The position numbers and the translations under genes are program-made. A DNA stretch of 64,000 nt, taken from the NCBI GenBank assembly GCA_002794785.1, contig NBBA01000018.1:744001-808000 (forward strand), given 5' to 3'. Below the pieces are notes generated by a model. That model was given only the letters and a program-made list of their open reading frames with translations. It ran no database searches and was not told the DNA's origin. Position 1 is the first letter of the stretch. Each line of letters starts with the position of its first letter. Shown here piece after piece: positions 51,439-63,581 of the stretch. This stretch comes from Coniferiporia sulphurascens (taxonomy: Eukaryota; Basidiomycota; Agaricomycetes; Hymenochaetales; Hymenochaetaceae).

Positions 51439-52666
51439 ATGGCTTTGTCGGCAATAGCGTCAACTCAGGTCAAGGCTGATAATGCGCCTTGTGCCAATTA
51501 TCACAGCCTTTTCTCTACTTGTAGATATCCAACCTTTTCCGGCGCCGTCGAACGGCATCTCAATCCACATACTACAAGACTATATGTCTTGAATTCAAGG
51601 CTCGCAACGCTGAACTCGACAACTTACTATAGGTTCTTGCGAAGATCGATCGCGAAGCTCTCTGTAAATATAATCCGGAAGCGTATCCGAAAGTACTCAA
51701 AGACGCACTTACAGAACTAATGGCTGCCGGTGATAACACCATGATTAATGTGGTTAGAATCGCAGCAGTCCCGAAAGTTCTGGAATGGCGAGACTGCGCC
51801 ACGAGTAATGGCATATTTCCTTGTAAACCAAAAAAAAACCTTTCTCGAGCTCTTACGTGCCTCCGAAGATATCCTCATGGCTTTCTGCGCAAACGAAATC
51901 TACGTCTTCGGCGGTACTTTGGGAAACAAACGGACACATGATCTTGTCGTTTTCGATGTTTCGTATAGGTCGATAAAAGGGAAAAGGAGGGTAGAATACC
52001 CAGATAAATACACTGGTCCTTCTCAAACTACACGATGTACCTGGACCGACGCCCTTGGCGCGATCAAGTTCAAGCGAGAGATTCAGGCTGGGCAGAAATA
52101 CGCAAATGTTCAATCTAAGCCTGCTCTACAGTCATTCCTCAAACCTCCTGTTTTTGACTTGGCAGTAGACGGCGAGCCCAATACGTTGGCTTATTCTCTC
52201 CCCCGGCTCTTTGGACAGAGTGGCTGCCGGCCGCCTCGAACGGTTTGATTGGGAACCCATGCTCTATGTCTTAATTTGGATCGGATTCGCTTCAAAAATT
52301 AATGCTGAGAGCGATGAGATCGACAAAGTCGCTTCGAGAATGGTTCATGCGCTACCTTCGGCCGTTAAGAATCAGCGAGGCGTCGGTATGCGATGGCAGC
52401 ATTTCTTTCTTCAACGAGCACTATGATTTCTTATGAGTTGGGTATCCAGAATACGAAAGTTACTTAGCCTTGGCTACAGTTACAAGTATGACTACCTGGA
52501 AGCACGAAGGATGGTGGTGCCTGGGTTGTCGACCCGATTTGATCTATCGAATCCCTACGTGGGCGAGGCTTTGAATGGGCACGTCGCTTATGAGAAATTA
52601 CTAGAGATTTACAGAGTGGTCATGCCAGCCGATCTCGTCGACCTGTGCGTTGTATCCGGAGTTTAG
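51439..52666 (+). pseudogene. Degraded gene resembling fungal-type (FunK1) protein kinases
   Basis: Coding-like blocks follow one another on the plus strand but in different frames and with in-frame stops, for example a TAG near 51630, so I call it a probable pseudogene or an unresolved multi-exon gene. The blocks include LEFKARNAELDNLL, IDREALCKYNPEAYPKVLKD, ASEDILMAFCANEIYVFGG, HDLVVFDVSYRSIKGKRR, RCTWTDALGAIKFKRE, FDWEPMLYVLIWIGF and EALNGHVAYEKLLEIYRVV. The DWEP-YVLIW segment is the part most like the C-terminal lobe of FunK1 kinases. Earlier blocks resemble their N-terminal region only loosely. I do not see the catalytic HRD and DFG motifs. The assignment is an inference with modest support, and an unrelated basidiomycete family is possible. 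Confidence 0.35.
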
Positions 52667-55600
52667 TAGACTGTATCATCAGTGACAAGTCCATCAGTCT
52701 GTGGCTTGAATCGGGTCATTTCTATAGATTTTTTTTGGTGGTCAAGTACTGTCTGTTCACCCGTACTCCTGGCAGAAAAGGTAACGGAAATTGTCAATGC
52801 TGCTGACGCTATGATTATTAGCCTGAGAGTTGATAGTATTCCACTATTTCTGACTTCGAAATTTGGATGGGACTGGCAAGAAATTTAGACGGGAAGCGTG
52901 CATTGCTAATGCTTGAATTTATTGTGTCGAAACAGTTATTCGGAGTGGCGACAGTCGGAAGGGAATCGAACTCCTCGCCAAGCTACACAGTCAAGGAATC
53001 AGGTTCTCAATGGCCCGGGAATTCGCCGTATGATGCCGAAAGTTACTGGGCAAGGCACTTCCATAATTCCATGCGATACAAACAACAAGACGAAAGATTA
53101 TCAGCGCACTATTCCTTCGAGTCCTGTCTCATGGTGGCGTTAATCAGGTCAACCGATTACGACCGAAGTGCCGTAATGATGTATCAATTTCTGACTTCGT
53201 GTTACGTACACAAGTTTTTTTGAAGCTGCGACGATCCCACAGCTAAGATCCAAAACCTATGCGCACTGCACAGGGTATTTTTGTTTAGTTCATCACCCCT
53301 TGAGCCTGAGGAAGCTGGAAAAAAAAAAACCTTTCAATATTACTGACCCCGCCTGATTAGTAGATGACACGCTCCTATCATTATTCGGTTGTAAATGTAA
53401 ACCCCTGGATGTCTCGCTGGCACTCATGACACGCGCCGCGCATCCGCACCGCCTTTTTATCTACATAAGCCGACTCGCGGACCCACAACTTGTCCATTTT
53501 TATTTTTATAACTGGGAGTCGCGCTGCCACAGAACGAAAGTGCCCTAAAACTTCAGATCATGATGAGTCTGCTATAAACACGCCAGCTCCGCCAAGCACG
53601 CAGGAAAGGAACCGCAACTAACTACTACTCCAGGAATGACAGCTCAACTCTAAAGCTTCCAATCTCTATATCTGTACATCGGCTTTGTGACGAGTAGATG
53701 AAGCTAGGCTAGCTGATACATTCTAGCAGGATCGGCGCTAGGAGTATTGAAGATTCCGGTAGACATGCTGGGAAGCTATTTATGGTCAGATGTCCATGAT
53801 ACTTCGTTACATAGGGTGAAGAAGTTATTGACATACTTGATCGCGATCATTAGACATTTGTGGCTGACGCTGTGCACATGAGGCGTACATTTTTGGTAGC
53901 CAGTCTGCGACACTACCTCCTATAAAGACGGTGTTCTTGGGCGAAATCAAGGGACTCGTATTATTGGAAAAGGACGTTTAGCATTGAAGCAGCTCATCGT
54001 GTTCGCATGTGTAAAGAACCGGATAGGAGAACCAAACGCTGGGGCCAACAATGCCTACTTAACTGAAAGGGAGGCAGCGTTGATGGAAGAACTTGGAGAC
54101 AGAACTTTGCTATGGATATCCTTCGCACGTTTGATAGTGGGACTACTACTGGAAAAAAGGGTGACTACGCGCCATCTATCGATGAACTAGGAGCAAGGGG
54201 CGTGCAACCGCAAGAGGTCCTTGGTTTCCTGGGACGGACGGGAGCTGACATCCAATCATGGCCTCATCGTGCGACGTCTCAGGTGATCCTTCGCCATAAT
54301 ATATGCGCCGACTCAAGAGTAGACAAGGGACCCAAGCTGCCCAACCGGCATTCAGCATCTTACAAACAGACAGAACAGCAGAAGAGAGTGTGGGCTACTT
54401 GCATATAGCCGCCTTCGAGAATCCACTGTTCCATGTGGTCCTGTCGACCAATATCATGATCACAATCACGGTGTCACCACAGAATCGGATGTGACTCTTT
54501 CTTGACACTAAACTCCACCGATTCCTCTCAGCGCTGAGCGCTGAGCTCGGTAGATCAGTTGAATCAGTGAGTTTTTTTGAGCGTTTCGAAGAATCACTGC
54601 ATCATCTTGAAATAATCCCTGCAGACCTCCACCCCTGGATTTTGAAAGCAAAAGCAATGGTGGGTTCGCCCAGCGACGGCGTAAGTAAGAAATATTAGAG
54701 TGCCTGAAGCGACGGATCAATCCGAACAAATCAAATCGTTACTAGGGCGGTAGCTTGATGAGACCGATGGTACCTACAGAACTCACTGTTGGTGAGTGGA
54801 ACGGCATGATAATTGCCGCAGCGCCACCACTCATTTGCTGTAATATGTACTGTGGCTTGCTCAAATGGGACTGATAAGCATGTCCCGTCTTCACTGCATT
54901 TGAACGGAGGAAACAGGTGCCGGGTCGAATCTCGCAATAACTCGGACAAGAATTGAATACGCAGCACAGCAAACAAAACAGGTGGAGTGCTGAATGATCT
55001 TGGGTCTTGGGCGGTGACGGCGGCGTATCTATCCAATGGCCGACGTTCCGAAGTCAATTGATGGGTATGATGGCTGCTTTCTTGCAGCCCGAAGTGCCCT
55101 TAAGTCCGGTGAAGAGATAATGCCTGGGGAGTGAATTTGATTGGAAGTGCAGCGCGTTGGGGCGAATGGAAGCTGGTTATACGCAGATTGGATCATGGGA
55201 GGTATTAATTGGACATCATGGTTGGCAGGGACGACAAGACGTCCAGGATAGCGACTTCTTACAAAATGACGATGCGGAAAAAATGTTGGGACGTCTTGAG
55301 CGTTTGCAGCGCTGATTTGTGTCGGGCGTGCTTGCAAGACCGAGTCCAGCTCGTGAAAGAGGGGAACAAAGGGCCGGAGATGATGACCCTGTCCTTCCTC
55401 GAAGCCCGGTATCTGTGATCGTTTTAAACGAAGTGGGCATGGACACAACGCAAGCGATATCACCGCAGAGAACGGAGTTCAAGAAGACAGGAGTCGGTGA
55501 AAAAGGGAAGTTTCCCTCAACCATACAACTGATTTCGGGCGCCATTTTCTGCGTTCTTTACTTCGAATCCCAGATTTAGATCATCTTCAAGCAACAACGG

Positions 55601-56300
55601 GATACTCGAAGGAAATAGTATGCGCCTGTACGTTTCGGCAGTCCTTGTATGTTGTATTTAATCCCGATGACGTTGGATTGCGTTAAGGGATAAAAAGACG
55701 TTGCGAAATGGCAGGTTTGGCGCCGTATCAAGCAGGCGAAGGGCAGCATCCAAAAAATGGAGAGATATTCAGATCCTAAGACCACTCGTCCAAGGTATTG
55801 CAAAAAACTGCCAGCAAAACAGAAAAGCAAGCGTTACTTCCAAAACGAGAGGCCCCAGTGTTGACGTATATTGCAAGTTAGCCATGTCAATAAACCATTT
55901 ACGAGGTGACTTGGACTCGGAGAATGGGGTAACGGAGCTGAATAACTGCCAGTCTCCAGGTCGCTTCTGCGATCCTTGTAGCATTTTCTGCGATGGACGC
56001 GCTAGTTAAGTATTTGCGGGAGCAACTGTTCGGGTAGGGGTAACCCCGTAATTTTCTTCACATTTTTTGTGAGCATTGAAGGATGAACGATTGAGAGGAG
56101 CATGGATGGCAAACGGAAGTCAAAGAGTAAAAGGAGTCAGACCCGATAGATCCGGCTACACCCGGTATTTGCCGCCGCGCCAGATCCGAGCGTTTCCTTC
56201 CGGTTGAAAGCATGGCACGTGAATACTGGTTCACCCCGACCGTGACGTCTGGTACTGGCAGGGCTTTAGCTCCCATCTACTTACTTAGTTTTTAACAGCC
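52667..56300. other. Unassigned stretch upstream of the dehydrogenase gene
   Basis: Open frames at 52867-53223, 54112-54408 and 55319-55579 (plus) and at 55463-55029 (minus) have no family motif and could not be joined. A nested palindrome, TCAGCGCTGAGCGCTGA, lies at 54528-54544. The last few hundred bases should hold the dehydrogenase promoter. Confidence 0.45.
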
Positions 56301-57733
56301 ATGTCTATTGCGCATGGCGTCAAAACGCTCGGCGTGCTTGGTGCAGGTCAAATGGGTGGGTAGCGCATTTCGTTAATCTGGATTAGAACACTAATTGTAA
56401 CCCTGTTTGCGTTTGCTTTACCAGGCCTTGGAATCGCCTATGTTGCGGCCCTGCGCGCGAAAACAGATGTATTATTGTACGACAAGTCGGGCGAACAGGT
56501 TGAACGGGGATTGCGGCTATTTGATAAACTCCTTTCGAGAGATGTTGCGAAGGGCAGGATTGCGGACTACGAGGCGCAGGCGGCGCGTGCGCGCATCAAT
56601 GTCGTGCCTCAGGAGAAAGGGCTTGGAGGATTAAGAGACGTTGATATGGCTATTGAGGCGCGTGTGCCGCAAGCTGACCCTTGCCTGATACATAAACCTG
56701 ACAATGCGCGTCTTCATTATTACAGGCTGTGTCGGAAAACCTTCCTTTGAAGCAGAAGATATTTGGTTCTCTAATGCAGGAACTTCGCCCGGATGCCATA
56801 CTCGCTTCAAATACGTCCTCTATAAGTATCACGAAAATTGCAGCCGCATCTGTCCCCCCGAACGTCTCAGCTGCGTCTGAACAGGGCAAAGCGAGCGCGT
56901 CGCGTGTCGTTGGTGCGTGATTGTCTGCATTTGTTCTTGTAAGCTAGTAGGTTCGAGTTGATTATCATCAATTCCAGGCCTTCATTTCTTTAATCCGGTC
57001 CCGGTAATGGTAGGCCAGTTCCAAAAAAAACAAAAAAAACCTTATACTGTAAACTAATACGTTTGGCAGAAACTTGTCGAGCTCATCTCCGCCCTCCAGA
57101 CGTCTGAAGAAACTCTTGGGCGTGCTCGCGCGTTCGCTGTCGCGTGCGGGAAAGGTATTTTGCAAGTGTTAGATGTATATTGACTTTGCGAGCTTATCTT
57201 GTAACTTAGAGGTCACTACGTCGAAGGATGTGCCAGGCTTCGTATCTAATGCACTTTTAATGCCATTTATTAATGAGGTAGGTCCGCAATTAAAATTTGT
57301 GCATATATCGAAATCCTAAAATGAGCTCGAGGACAGGCCATTATGTGCCTAGAGAAGGGTACGGCTACTCGTGATGACATTGACAAGACTTTGAGGCTCG
57401 GGATGAACCATCCTATGGGTCCCCTGCAGTTGGGTGCGCTTCACTTCATGTCGCTGATCGTCTACCACAGAACTTAATGTACCTTTGCTTTTCGCACGGT
57501 CTTTCCAAAGCCGACTTGTACGTCCCGGCACACGCGTATGTGAAATCTTGATACTCACTGCTTTTCCTCCCAGCATCGGACTTGATACTTGCCTTGCAAT
57601 CCAGCAGACTCTCTATCAGGGGACAGGCGACTCCAAGTACCGTCCGAGCGTGCTCTTGGAACGCATGGTCGATGCACAGTGGTATGGCCGTAAGAACGGA
57701 AAGGGTTTTTACGAATACGACACGTCTACTTAG
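56301..57733 (+). CDS. 3-hydroxyacyl-CoA (3-hydroxybutyryl-CoA) dehydrogenase, 9 exons, about 307 aa
   Basis: Exons: 56301-56355, 56425-56657, 56726-56912, 56978-57009, 57070-57154, 57210-57277, 57337-57433, 57511-57517, 57574-57733. The enzyme oxidises L-3-hydroxyacyl-CoA with NAD+ in fatty-acid or butanoate metabolism. The Rossmann signature is GAGQMGLGIA (14-23). ASNTSSIS (123-130) is conserved. The catalytic pair is H161 in [10 protein letters not shown] and E173 in KLVE, spaced 12 residues apart as in the human enzyme. The C-terminal domain has [33 protein letters not shown] and a final [12 protein letters not shown]. Length matches the short single-function family. No targeting peptide or clear peroxisomal C-terminal tripeptide is seen (ends DTST). 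Two oddities: the only phase-keeping join after exon 2 uses a GC donor, and exon 8 has 7 nt. If the GC site is not spliced, the gene is broken. Confidence 0.88.
57511..57517 (+). other. 7-nt microexon of the dehydrogenase gene
   Basis: CCGACTT is flanked by a CCAAAG acceptor and a GTACGT donor. Joined to exons 7 and 9 it restores LQLADFIGLD, a conserved segment of the family. Without it the frame shifts. Confidence 0.75.
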
Positions 57734-60700
57734 TCGCTCCAATCTTACGAATAAAAGGTTGGTAAACCGGGAGGCAAGAAGGGCCGCGCCACTTGGGCAA
57801 AGGTTGCGTCTAGCTACTAAGTTTGATATCGGACGCAGATTATTTTTGTTGTCCTTGGGGCAAGCCAGAGTGCGAATGACCTAACAGGGGGACCGGGCTG
57901 GAGCATCCAAAATATCTTGGAATAAGGAAGCGTCCAACCGTCTTGATCTTTACTGCTCGAGGACGTACCTAACCTGCCACTTTGTGTGGTATACTCTTGC
58001 GTGCACATGATACTCTGGCAAAACTTGTCTCATGCTAACTGGTATTTTTCATGGTTGTATCTCAGTCCGTATATGGTTGCTATATAAAAAAGGTCAACCA
58101 ACGGCATGAATGGCACACTTTTCTTTTATGATCTGATATTCCGAGTCCGGCATTTAGGCTTAAACGTTTATTAGCTTTCGGGATGGCAGGTTCTCCAGCC
58201 GCCCGACCCTTTCTCTTTTCTGTCCCTTTGGTTCATCCCCGCACATTGCTGTGCTCTGGAACTTTCGGACTTGTTGGATAAGAGCTTTCTCGCCAGGGGC
58301 ACATCACGACCATTGGATGATATGCACGTCCAGATTAAGCTCCACGCGAAGCAACATATCGTAAACTTACTGTACCCCCCGACAGACCTTGTAACGGATC
58401 GAGCGAATTACTGGGACGACTTTCTGCCAACCTCTATCCAGCCCCTCTATCATGCCCCGCTTGACTAATGGCGAATAGTACATCCCAGCAGCACAATTCT
58501 GATATTATCCGATGTGCTTGCTTTGTTCGAGGAGTAGCTTCCGATAATGGTAAGATTCAATAACATACCTTCCCGGGAAGACTCGCCGTGCGCACGTGAT
58601 ATCGCTTGGGGACGATCGTTTTCTATACTGCCTCACCATTCCCCTACCCTGTAACCTCCAGCTTTCATTGTGATGGAGCTTTTGTCAAGGTAGCTGACGC
58701 GCCTCAAATGCACAGGAATCTAGATGCTGGAATAGAGTATGTACTTCTCACGTTTGATTAACCCCTGGTCTTCTGATAACTGCTTTCCATTGGCATTTTG
58801 AGACCCTTCCTTTGTGGACAGATGACGTACGGCGTACATGTGCCTTGCTCAACCTTGGGACCTCCTTGTTGAAGGCCGCCAGGTCAGCGGACCGCGCGGT
58901 GATGTACGTATGGATGTTGTGTTGCACCTTCCCGAGCGTTTGATTTTTTCTACCGCTTTTTCGCATCCTTAGTGCTGCGACGCAACCTTTTAACATGTGT
59001 TACAAGCACTTCAATACATGGACCCATATGCAACTGCGTACGGGCATCACCAAATGCCCCGGCGTTTCTAGACTTGTTTCACGGCACAGCATGCCCGCCG
59101 CAAGCGACTCGGAGGATCTCGAGAAATCAAGGGATAAAACTTTTTTGCCTGACGTTAACCCAAGGTTTAATCTTGGCTCTTCCGACGCGAAGCCATACAG
59201 TTTGGTCTTGCAGTCTTAACGCTCGCACTGCCTGATCTAAAGGGGAGTAGCTAAGGGAGTACGTCCCCGTCAACGGAGATCTTAAACACGCTTACATCTG
59301 TCTATTTCAGCATAAAAGCATAGCAATTTGAGAGAAGCGTTTCAAAATGGCGAAATCAAGCGAACAAGTGACCCACCATGCCCAGACGGGGAGGTTGCGG
59401 CTTTATTCGAGCCCAAACATGAATGTTGTACTGGACTCGCACCGGGTAATCTTGCAGAGGACCCAATACTGGGGTCATGATTTCCTCCTATATGGTGGTT
59501 TTTTCCACGACTTTCATCAAACAGATCCCCGCGGTATTGTGAAGGAAATCTCGGGAAAGGGCGAGATGCCGGAAGGAATAGCGGCGGTAAACTCAGGTAC
59601 GTAGACAGTTTCCCATCTTGTAAGGGCAGTCCAATCGACAAATTAAAAAGGATTAGGCCGCGCAAATTTTACATCTGGATGGGTGTCTTTGACGCCACGG
59701 CACTGCATGTCAGGTCAGCCAGTTTGAACAATACGCGTGCTCCACTCGAGGTTTCCGTCGCCCAACGTGCTCTGCGTCACTATGACCGTATGATAGAAGC
59801 ATTAATCCACAACGGTGGCGGCCCTTTAGCTCCTTAAAATCTTCTGGAAGCGAGGGTACCAACAATGATACTTCATTAGTCCACCAAGCGCTGTGCCGCA
59901 CCTGTGGCACACAGTCAAGCGAGACGATACTTTGCGGCTCCAGGAAAGCTACCGGAGGGGCAGCTTACGGCGTCTAAGGGGGGTGGAAAGAAAGAAAAGG
60001 GAAGGTATTCACATACTTCCCCGTAAAGTACTGAGCGTTTGTTGCAGACAGAACCCCAAGTCGCCGCCTTGCCCTTCATTTTTCGTGGTCCGGGGGCTCG
60101 CAGTACTTTTGCCAACCTTCCATGGTTCGGGCACAATATCATTGTGTATCACACGCAAGGCGTTGCCAGTGATATTCTTATCGAGGCTGTCTATTTCCGT
60201 GATCCTGGCATTCTTCCGCAGAATATGCGTCGTGCGGCGCTTCCAATATCTACTATGAGCGATAATTTTCAACGCGCGCTTATTTCCTCTCCTTAGGCGC
60301 GCGCTTACGCTACGCGCGCCTAACAGGACATTCTTCTCAAGCCGGTGGAAAACCTCCTGAACATTTCGGCGTCTACTGGCTTTCGATGCAAATACTTCTG
60401 CCTGAGAGGGACTGGCCACGTTATAATGTTTAAGGTTATTCCCATGGTTGCCCGTGACCCTATAACCAACAGCCACCCCTTCCAAGACACAGGTTTATTG
60501 GCACACCCCGGACGCATGTATCTTCCAGGCGCCACAATTAATCCCAGGTTTCCCGTGTTTTTCATTTCAAGCCCTACCTTTGGCATCCGCGGATGATTCT
60601 CGTTCCAGTGCGACACGAACATCGGATACTATGCCGCCCCGGACAGAACATCTTTATGAAGGAGCCCGGGCGGTAGCCTCGTTATTCCCCCATCTGTTGA

Positions 60701-62004
60701 TCGAAGAAAACCTTGTTGTGTCGAAATCTCATTAAATTTTCGAAGGACGCACACGTAACCTCTGAGTAACTGGAACGTGCGTATTATGGACTTCCTGAAA
60801 CTTCCCCCGTGCACTCCAAACAATTCTATCGGACTCTACATCGCCATTTCCTCGTGAAGCTCTCGGTCAATTAAACTAGTGCATGTGACGTGGAAATATA
60901 CCCATCGCAGTACTCGGTATCTTCTCTTGATAGCGCCACAAGCAGAAGACCCGGAAGTCTGGATATTGAAGAACTCAGTCAATCCATCTTGTTATATCAA
61001 GCTTCCAAAAAGATTGAAACGCCTTATAGATACAACTGTCAAGGTAATTGGAAGGAATCGAGTTTAGTATGATAGCCTATGGAGCATCCCATAGCACGTG
61101 GGGTATATAGTATAGCGCACTCTTGTGGAGTGTTTTTTCTGTATCTTTCAAGTAATGAAGACTTATATTCACTGCTCCACGTACATAAATTTCTTGAATA
61201 CTCCATAGTCTCAATGTTACTCTCAGCATTTCTCAATTATCAAAAGAAGGCGTTTGCCTTGTCGTTTGTAAGATTTGACGTAATACTCCCAATACGAGAA
61301 CTCCGAGTGGAGATCGGAGGTCTGTGTGTCTGGCAGCATTCTTAAAAACATAGCGGCATAAAATATCAGAGGAGAGGGACACACTTATTGTAACTTGAAC
61401 CAGTTTGACTCCTCATCGGATTGCTGTATCTACCAAAATGAACAACGGTATACCCCCTCGATTTTATCCGCTGTCATCTAACTCAAGTTCGTATATATCT
61501 ATGACTACCGTTCTTCACTTAAAGATTATTGCAGTACATGTATGTTCTCTACATCTGCTGAAGTGCTACGCTGAGGCTGACCGCGGATGTATTAATACTT
61601 TTTTTTACAGCTACAGAACGGACCGGAAACTGAAAACATCACTGTTCGTTTTCTCATATACAATGTATGTATATTTTTTATCCCTCACTCACATACCGTA
61701 AGACGAACGAGACATTTTCAGGTGCCAGTGAGAAGCCAGCATTTGCCTTATTTAAGAAGCGGAACATGTAATCGAAGGTGACGGCTTACTCCCAAGTGCG
61801 TGTGCAGGAACCGCAAAAAGAGTAATGTGAAATCCCGAATTCCACATCGTCCTTGGACAGGGAGGAAGATGATATACAGTACATACTTTCTTTTTTATGA
61901 CATGACTTCAGATGAGCGTTTGTAACACGGGTTTTGTCGCAAATTGTTATTCGGAAACCATTTACCACCCCACTCTATACCACGGATGGCGGCGTCCAGG
62001 CTGG
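57734..62004. other. Coding-like fragments, unassembled
   Basis: Plus-strand blocks read like protein but fall in different frames: DSEDLEKSRDKTFLPDVN near 59100; a block with EVAALFEPKHECCTGLAPGN near 59390; a block with YIWMGVFDATALHVRSASLN near 59670; GPGARSTFANLPWFGHNI near 60080; QDTGLLAHPGRMYLPGAT near 60490. I could not chain them with confident splice sites or name a family. They could be one or two multi-exon genes or decayed ones. Confidence 0.4.
60293..60323. repeat. Perfect 11-bp-arm hairpin
   Basis: TTAGGCGCGCG (60293-60303) and CGCGCGCCTAA (60313-60323) are reverse complements around the loop CTTACGCTA. A further GCGCGCTTA copy lies just upstream at 60284-60292, and a near-identical core lies at 49693. 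Confidence 0.85.
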
Positions 62005-63051
62005 TCATGGCTCGAAGCTCTTATAGAACACCCATGCATCAACGTACTCTTCGCCCTGGCCGTCCTTACGCCGCAACCGGCCTGCGCGGGGAATCCGTCC
62101 GGCCTTGACGAAATCCAGAGACTCCCAAAGACTTGGTAATGAGCGGCGGAGGATTATAATGGGTGATACAGGATGATCATGAACCCAATTTTTCGTCGTT
62201 AAAGGATGCAGATACGTTGGCGAAAAGACGAGTGTAAGTCGGGCGAAGTCACTCAGGATAAAATGGCGACCTACCGGACGCTCGCAGCGTTGTTCACGTA
62301 GACGAGGTTGAATACGCTCGCCTGGTAGCCGAGCCTCGGCGCGTAGTGTAGGTACGACCGCGCAAGGACGCGTGCGAAGCCACGCCCCCGGGCGGGAAAG
62401 GGAACTACGAAGCCTGCGTTGCAGATCTTTGTATCAAAGCATCAGAAGTTCAGAACAGCCTTGATAGACTTTAGAGTTGAGGTTTGAGGGAGAGCTAATC
62501 GTACATGGGACGAGCGTCCCGGATAATTTGGCTTGACCTGTGAATGAAGCAATTAATGTTAGGGCGCTGGCTGCACTTTTTCTTGCAGATCATTCGAAAG
62601 GTGGCGGGCTCACGTAGTAAAATCCCGCAACACAGTCCTTCCATGCGCGACTGCCTTTTACCGCGCTGAGGCCCACATTGACCTCTGTCCCCGTGTCCTC
62701 GCGCACAGAGTCCACATCCACACCCCACAGTCGTAGGTCCGCGGTGGAAGCGCTCAGGCCGATCATAACGTCGGCCGCAAAGTAGTATCCCTCGAATGCC
62801 TCGCGAGAGTAACGCGTGTCAGCTTCAGTCTCCTGTGGGTACGTGTCACCGCGCGCGATTTCATCAGCGAACTCCTCGTGCATAAAGGATACGAGCTCCG
62901 GCGGGGCCGATGCGAGGGCTAAGTGGTGCATGACCACGAAAATGAAATCGGAGCCTTCATTCGAGGAAACCCTGGCCCGCACTTTCCAAACGCTCGACGC
63001 GAGAGGTGCCTTTGTGCCCGATGGCTTTGAAATTGCACCGTACGCCGACAT
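62005..63051 (-). CDS. GNAT-family N-acetyltransferase, Mpr1-like, 4 exons, about 249 aa
   Basis: Exons, 5' to 3': 63051-62614, 62537-62505, 62426-62275, 62131-62005; all GT-AG and in phase. Residues 50-75 carry PPELVSFMHEEF and TYPQE. FYYVKPNYPGRSSHICNAGF (144-163) is the signature of the Mpr1 group, followed by the acetyl-CoA loop RGRGFA (170-175), YLHYAPRLGYQASVFNLVY (182-200) and NNAASVRLW. The end, GEEYVDAWVFYKSF, also matches. Yeast Mpr1 acetylates the proline analogue azetidine-2-carboxylate and related intermediates and protects against oxidative stress; a similar detoxifying role is inferred here. Length fits (Mpr1 about 229 aa). The start is uncertain: the frame stays open upstream to about 63120 without an ATG, so a further 5' exon is possible. 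Intron 3 is long for this locus (143 nt). Confidence 0.88.
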
Positions 63052-63581
63052 GACCTTTGCAAGAGTATCTTGAGGATCGACAACGTCGACGCTTCGCTTT
63101 TTCAATGTGGCTCGCCCCAGGTCGAGTCACACCGCACAGGCTGGAAACTTGTCATCTCACATACACTTTGTGAGACACCAGGATGCATATTCTAGATTCT
63201 ACTGGCGCAGCAGGTAATTTGAAACAAGGACTCGTCGGGAAAACGAAAGCTGTATTAGTCAAATTGGACCTGGAACTTCCACTCAGATAATTGACGATCT
63301 TATCTTGGTATTCATTATCATTACTATGATTTGTTCGTACAAGAGCATTAAGTGATGTCACTAGCAGTATATACCCTGGTTTTTGTTCATTAACGTGGCC
63401 AGAGATACTAGTACTAGCCAGAATATATCCAAGAAGCAATTAGTCAATCCGGGTGGCTTCGTGATAATCGTGAGAATATATTGCCATACGTACCAGTAAC
63501 AGTGTGACTTGCGTCAGGGAGTTCAGTCGTCGGCGCTCTCGAGCTGCTTGCTGTCTTCCGCCATCGCCAACAACAAACAAC
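63052..63581. promoter_or_regulatory. Shared spacer between divergent GNAT and Nab2-like genes
   Basis: This 530-bp region separates two divergent genes and should carry both promoters and possibly an unresolved first exon of the acetyltransferase. No specific sites can be assigned. Confidence 0.45.
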
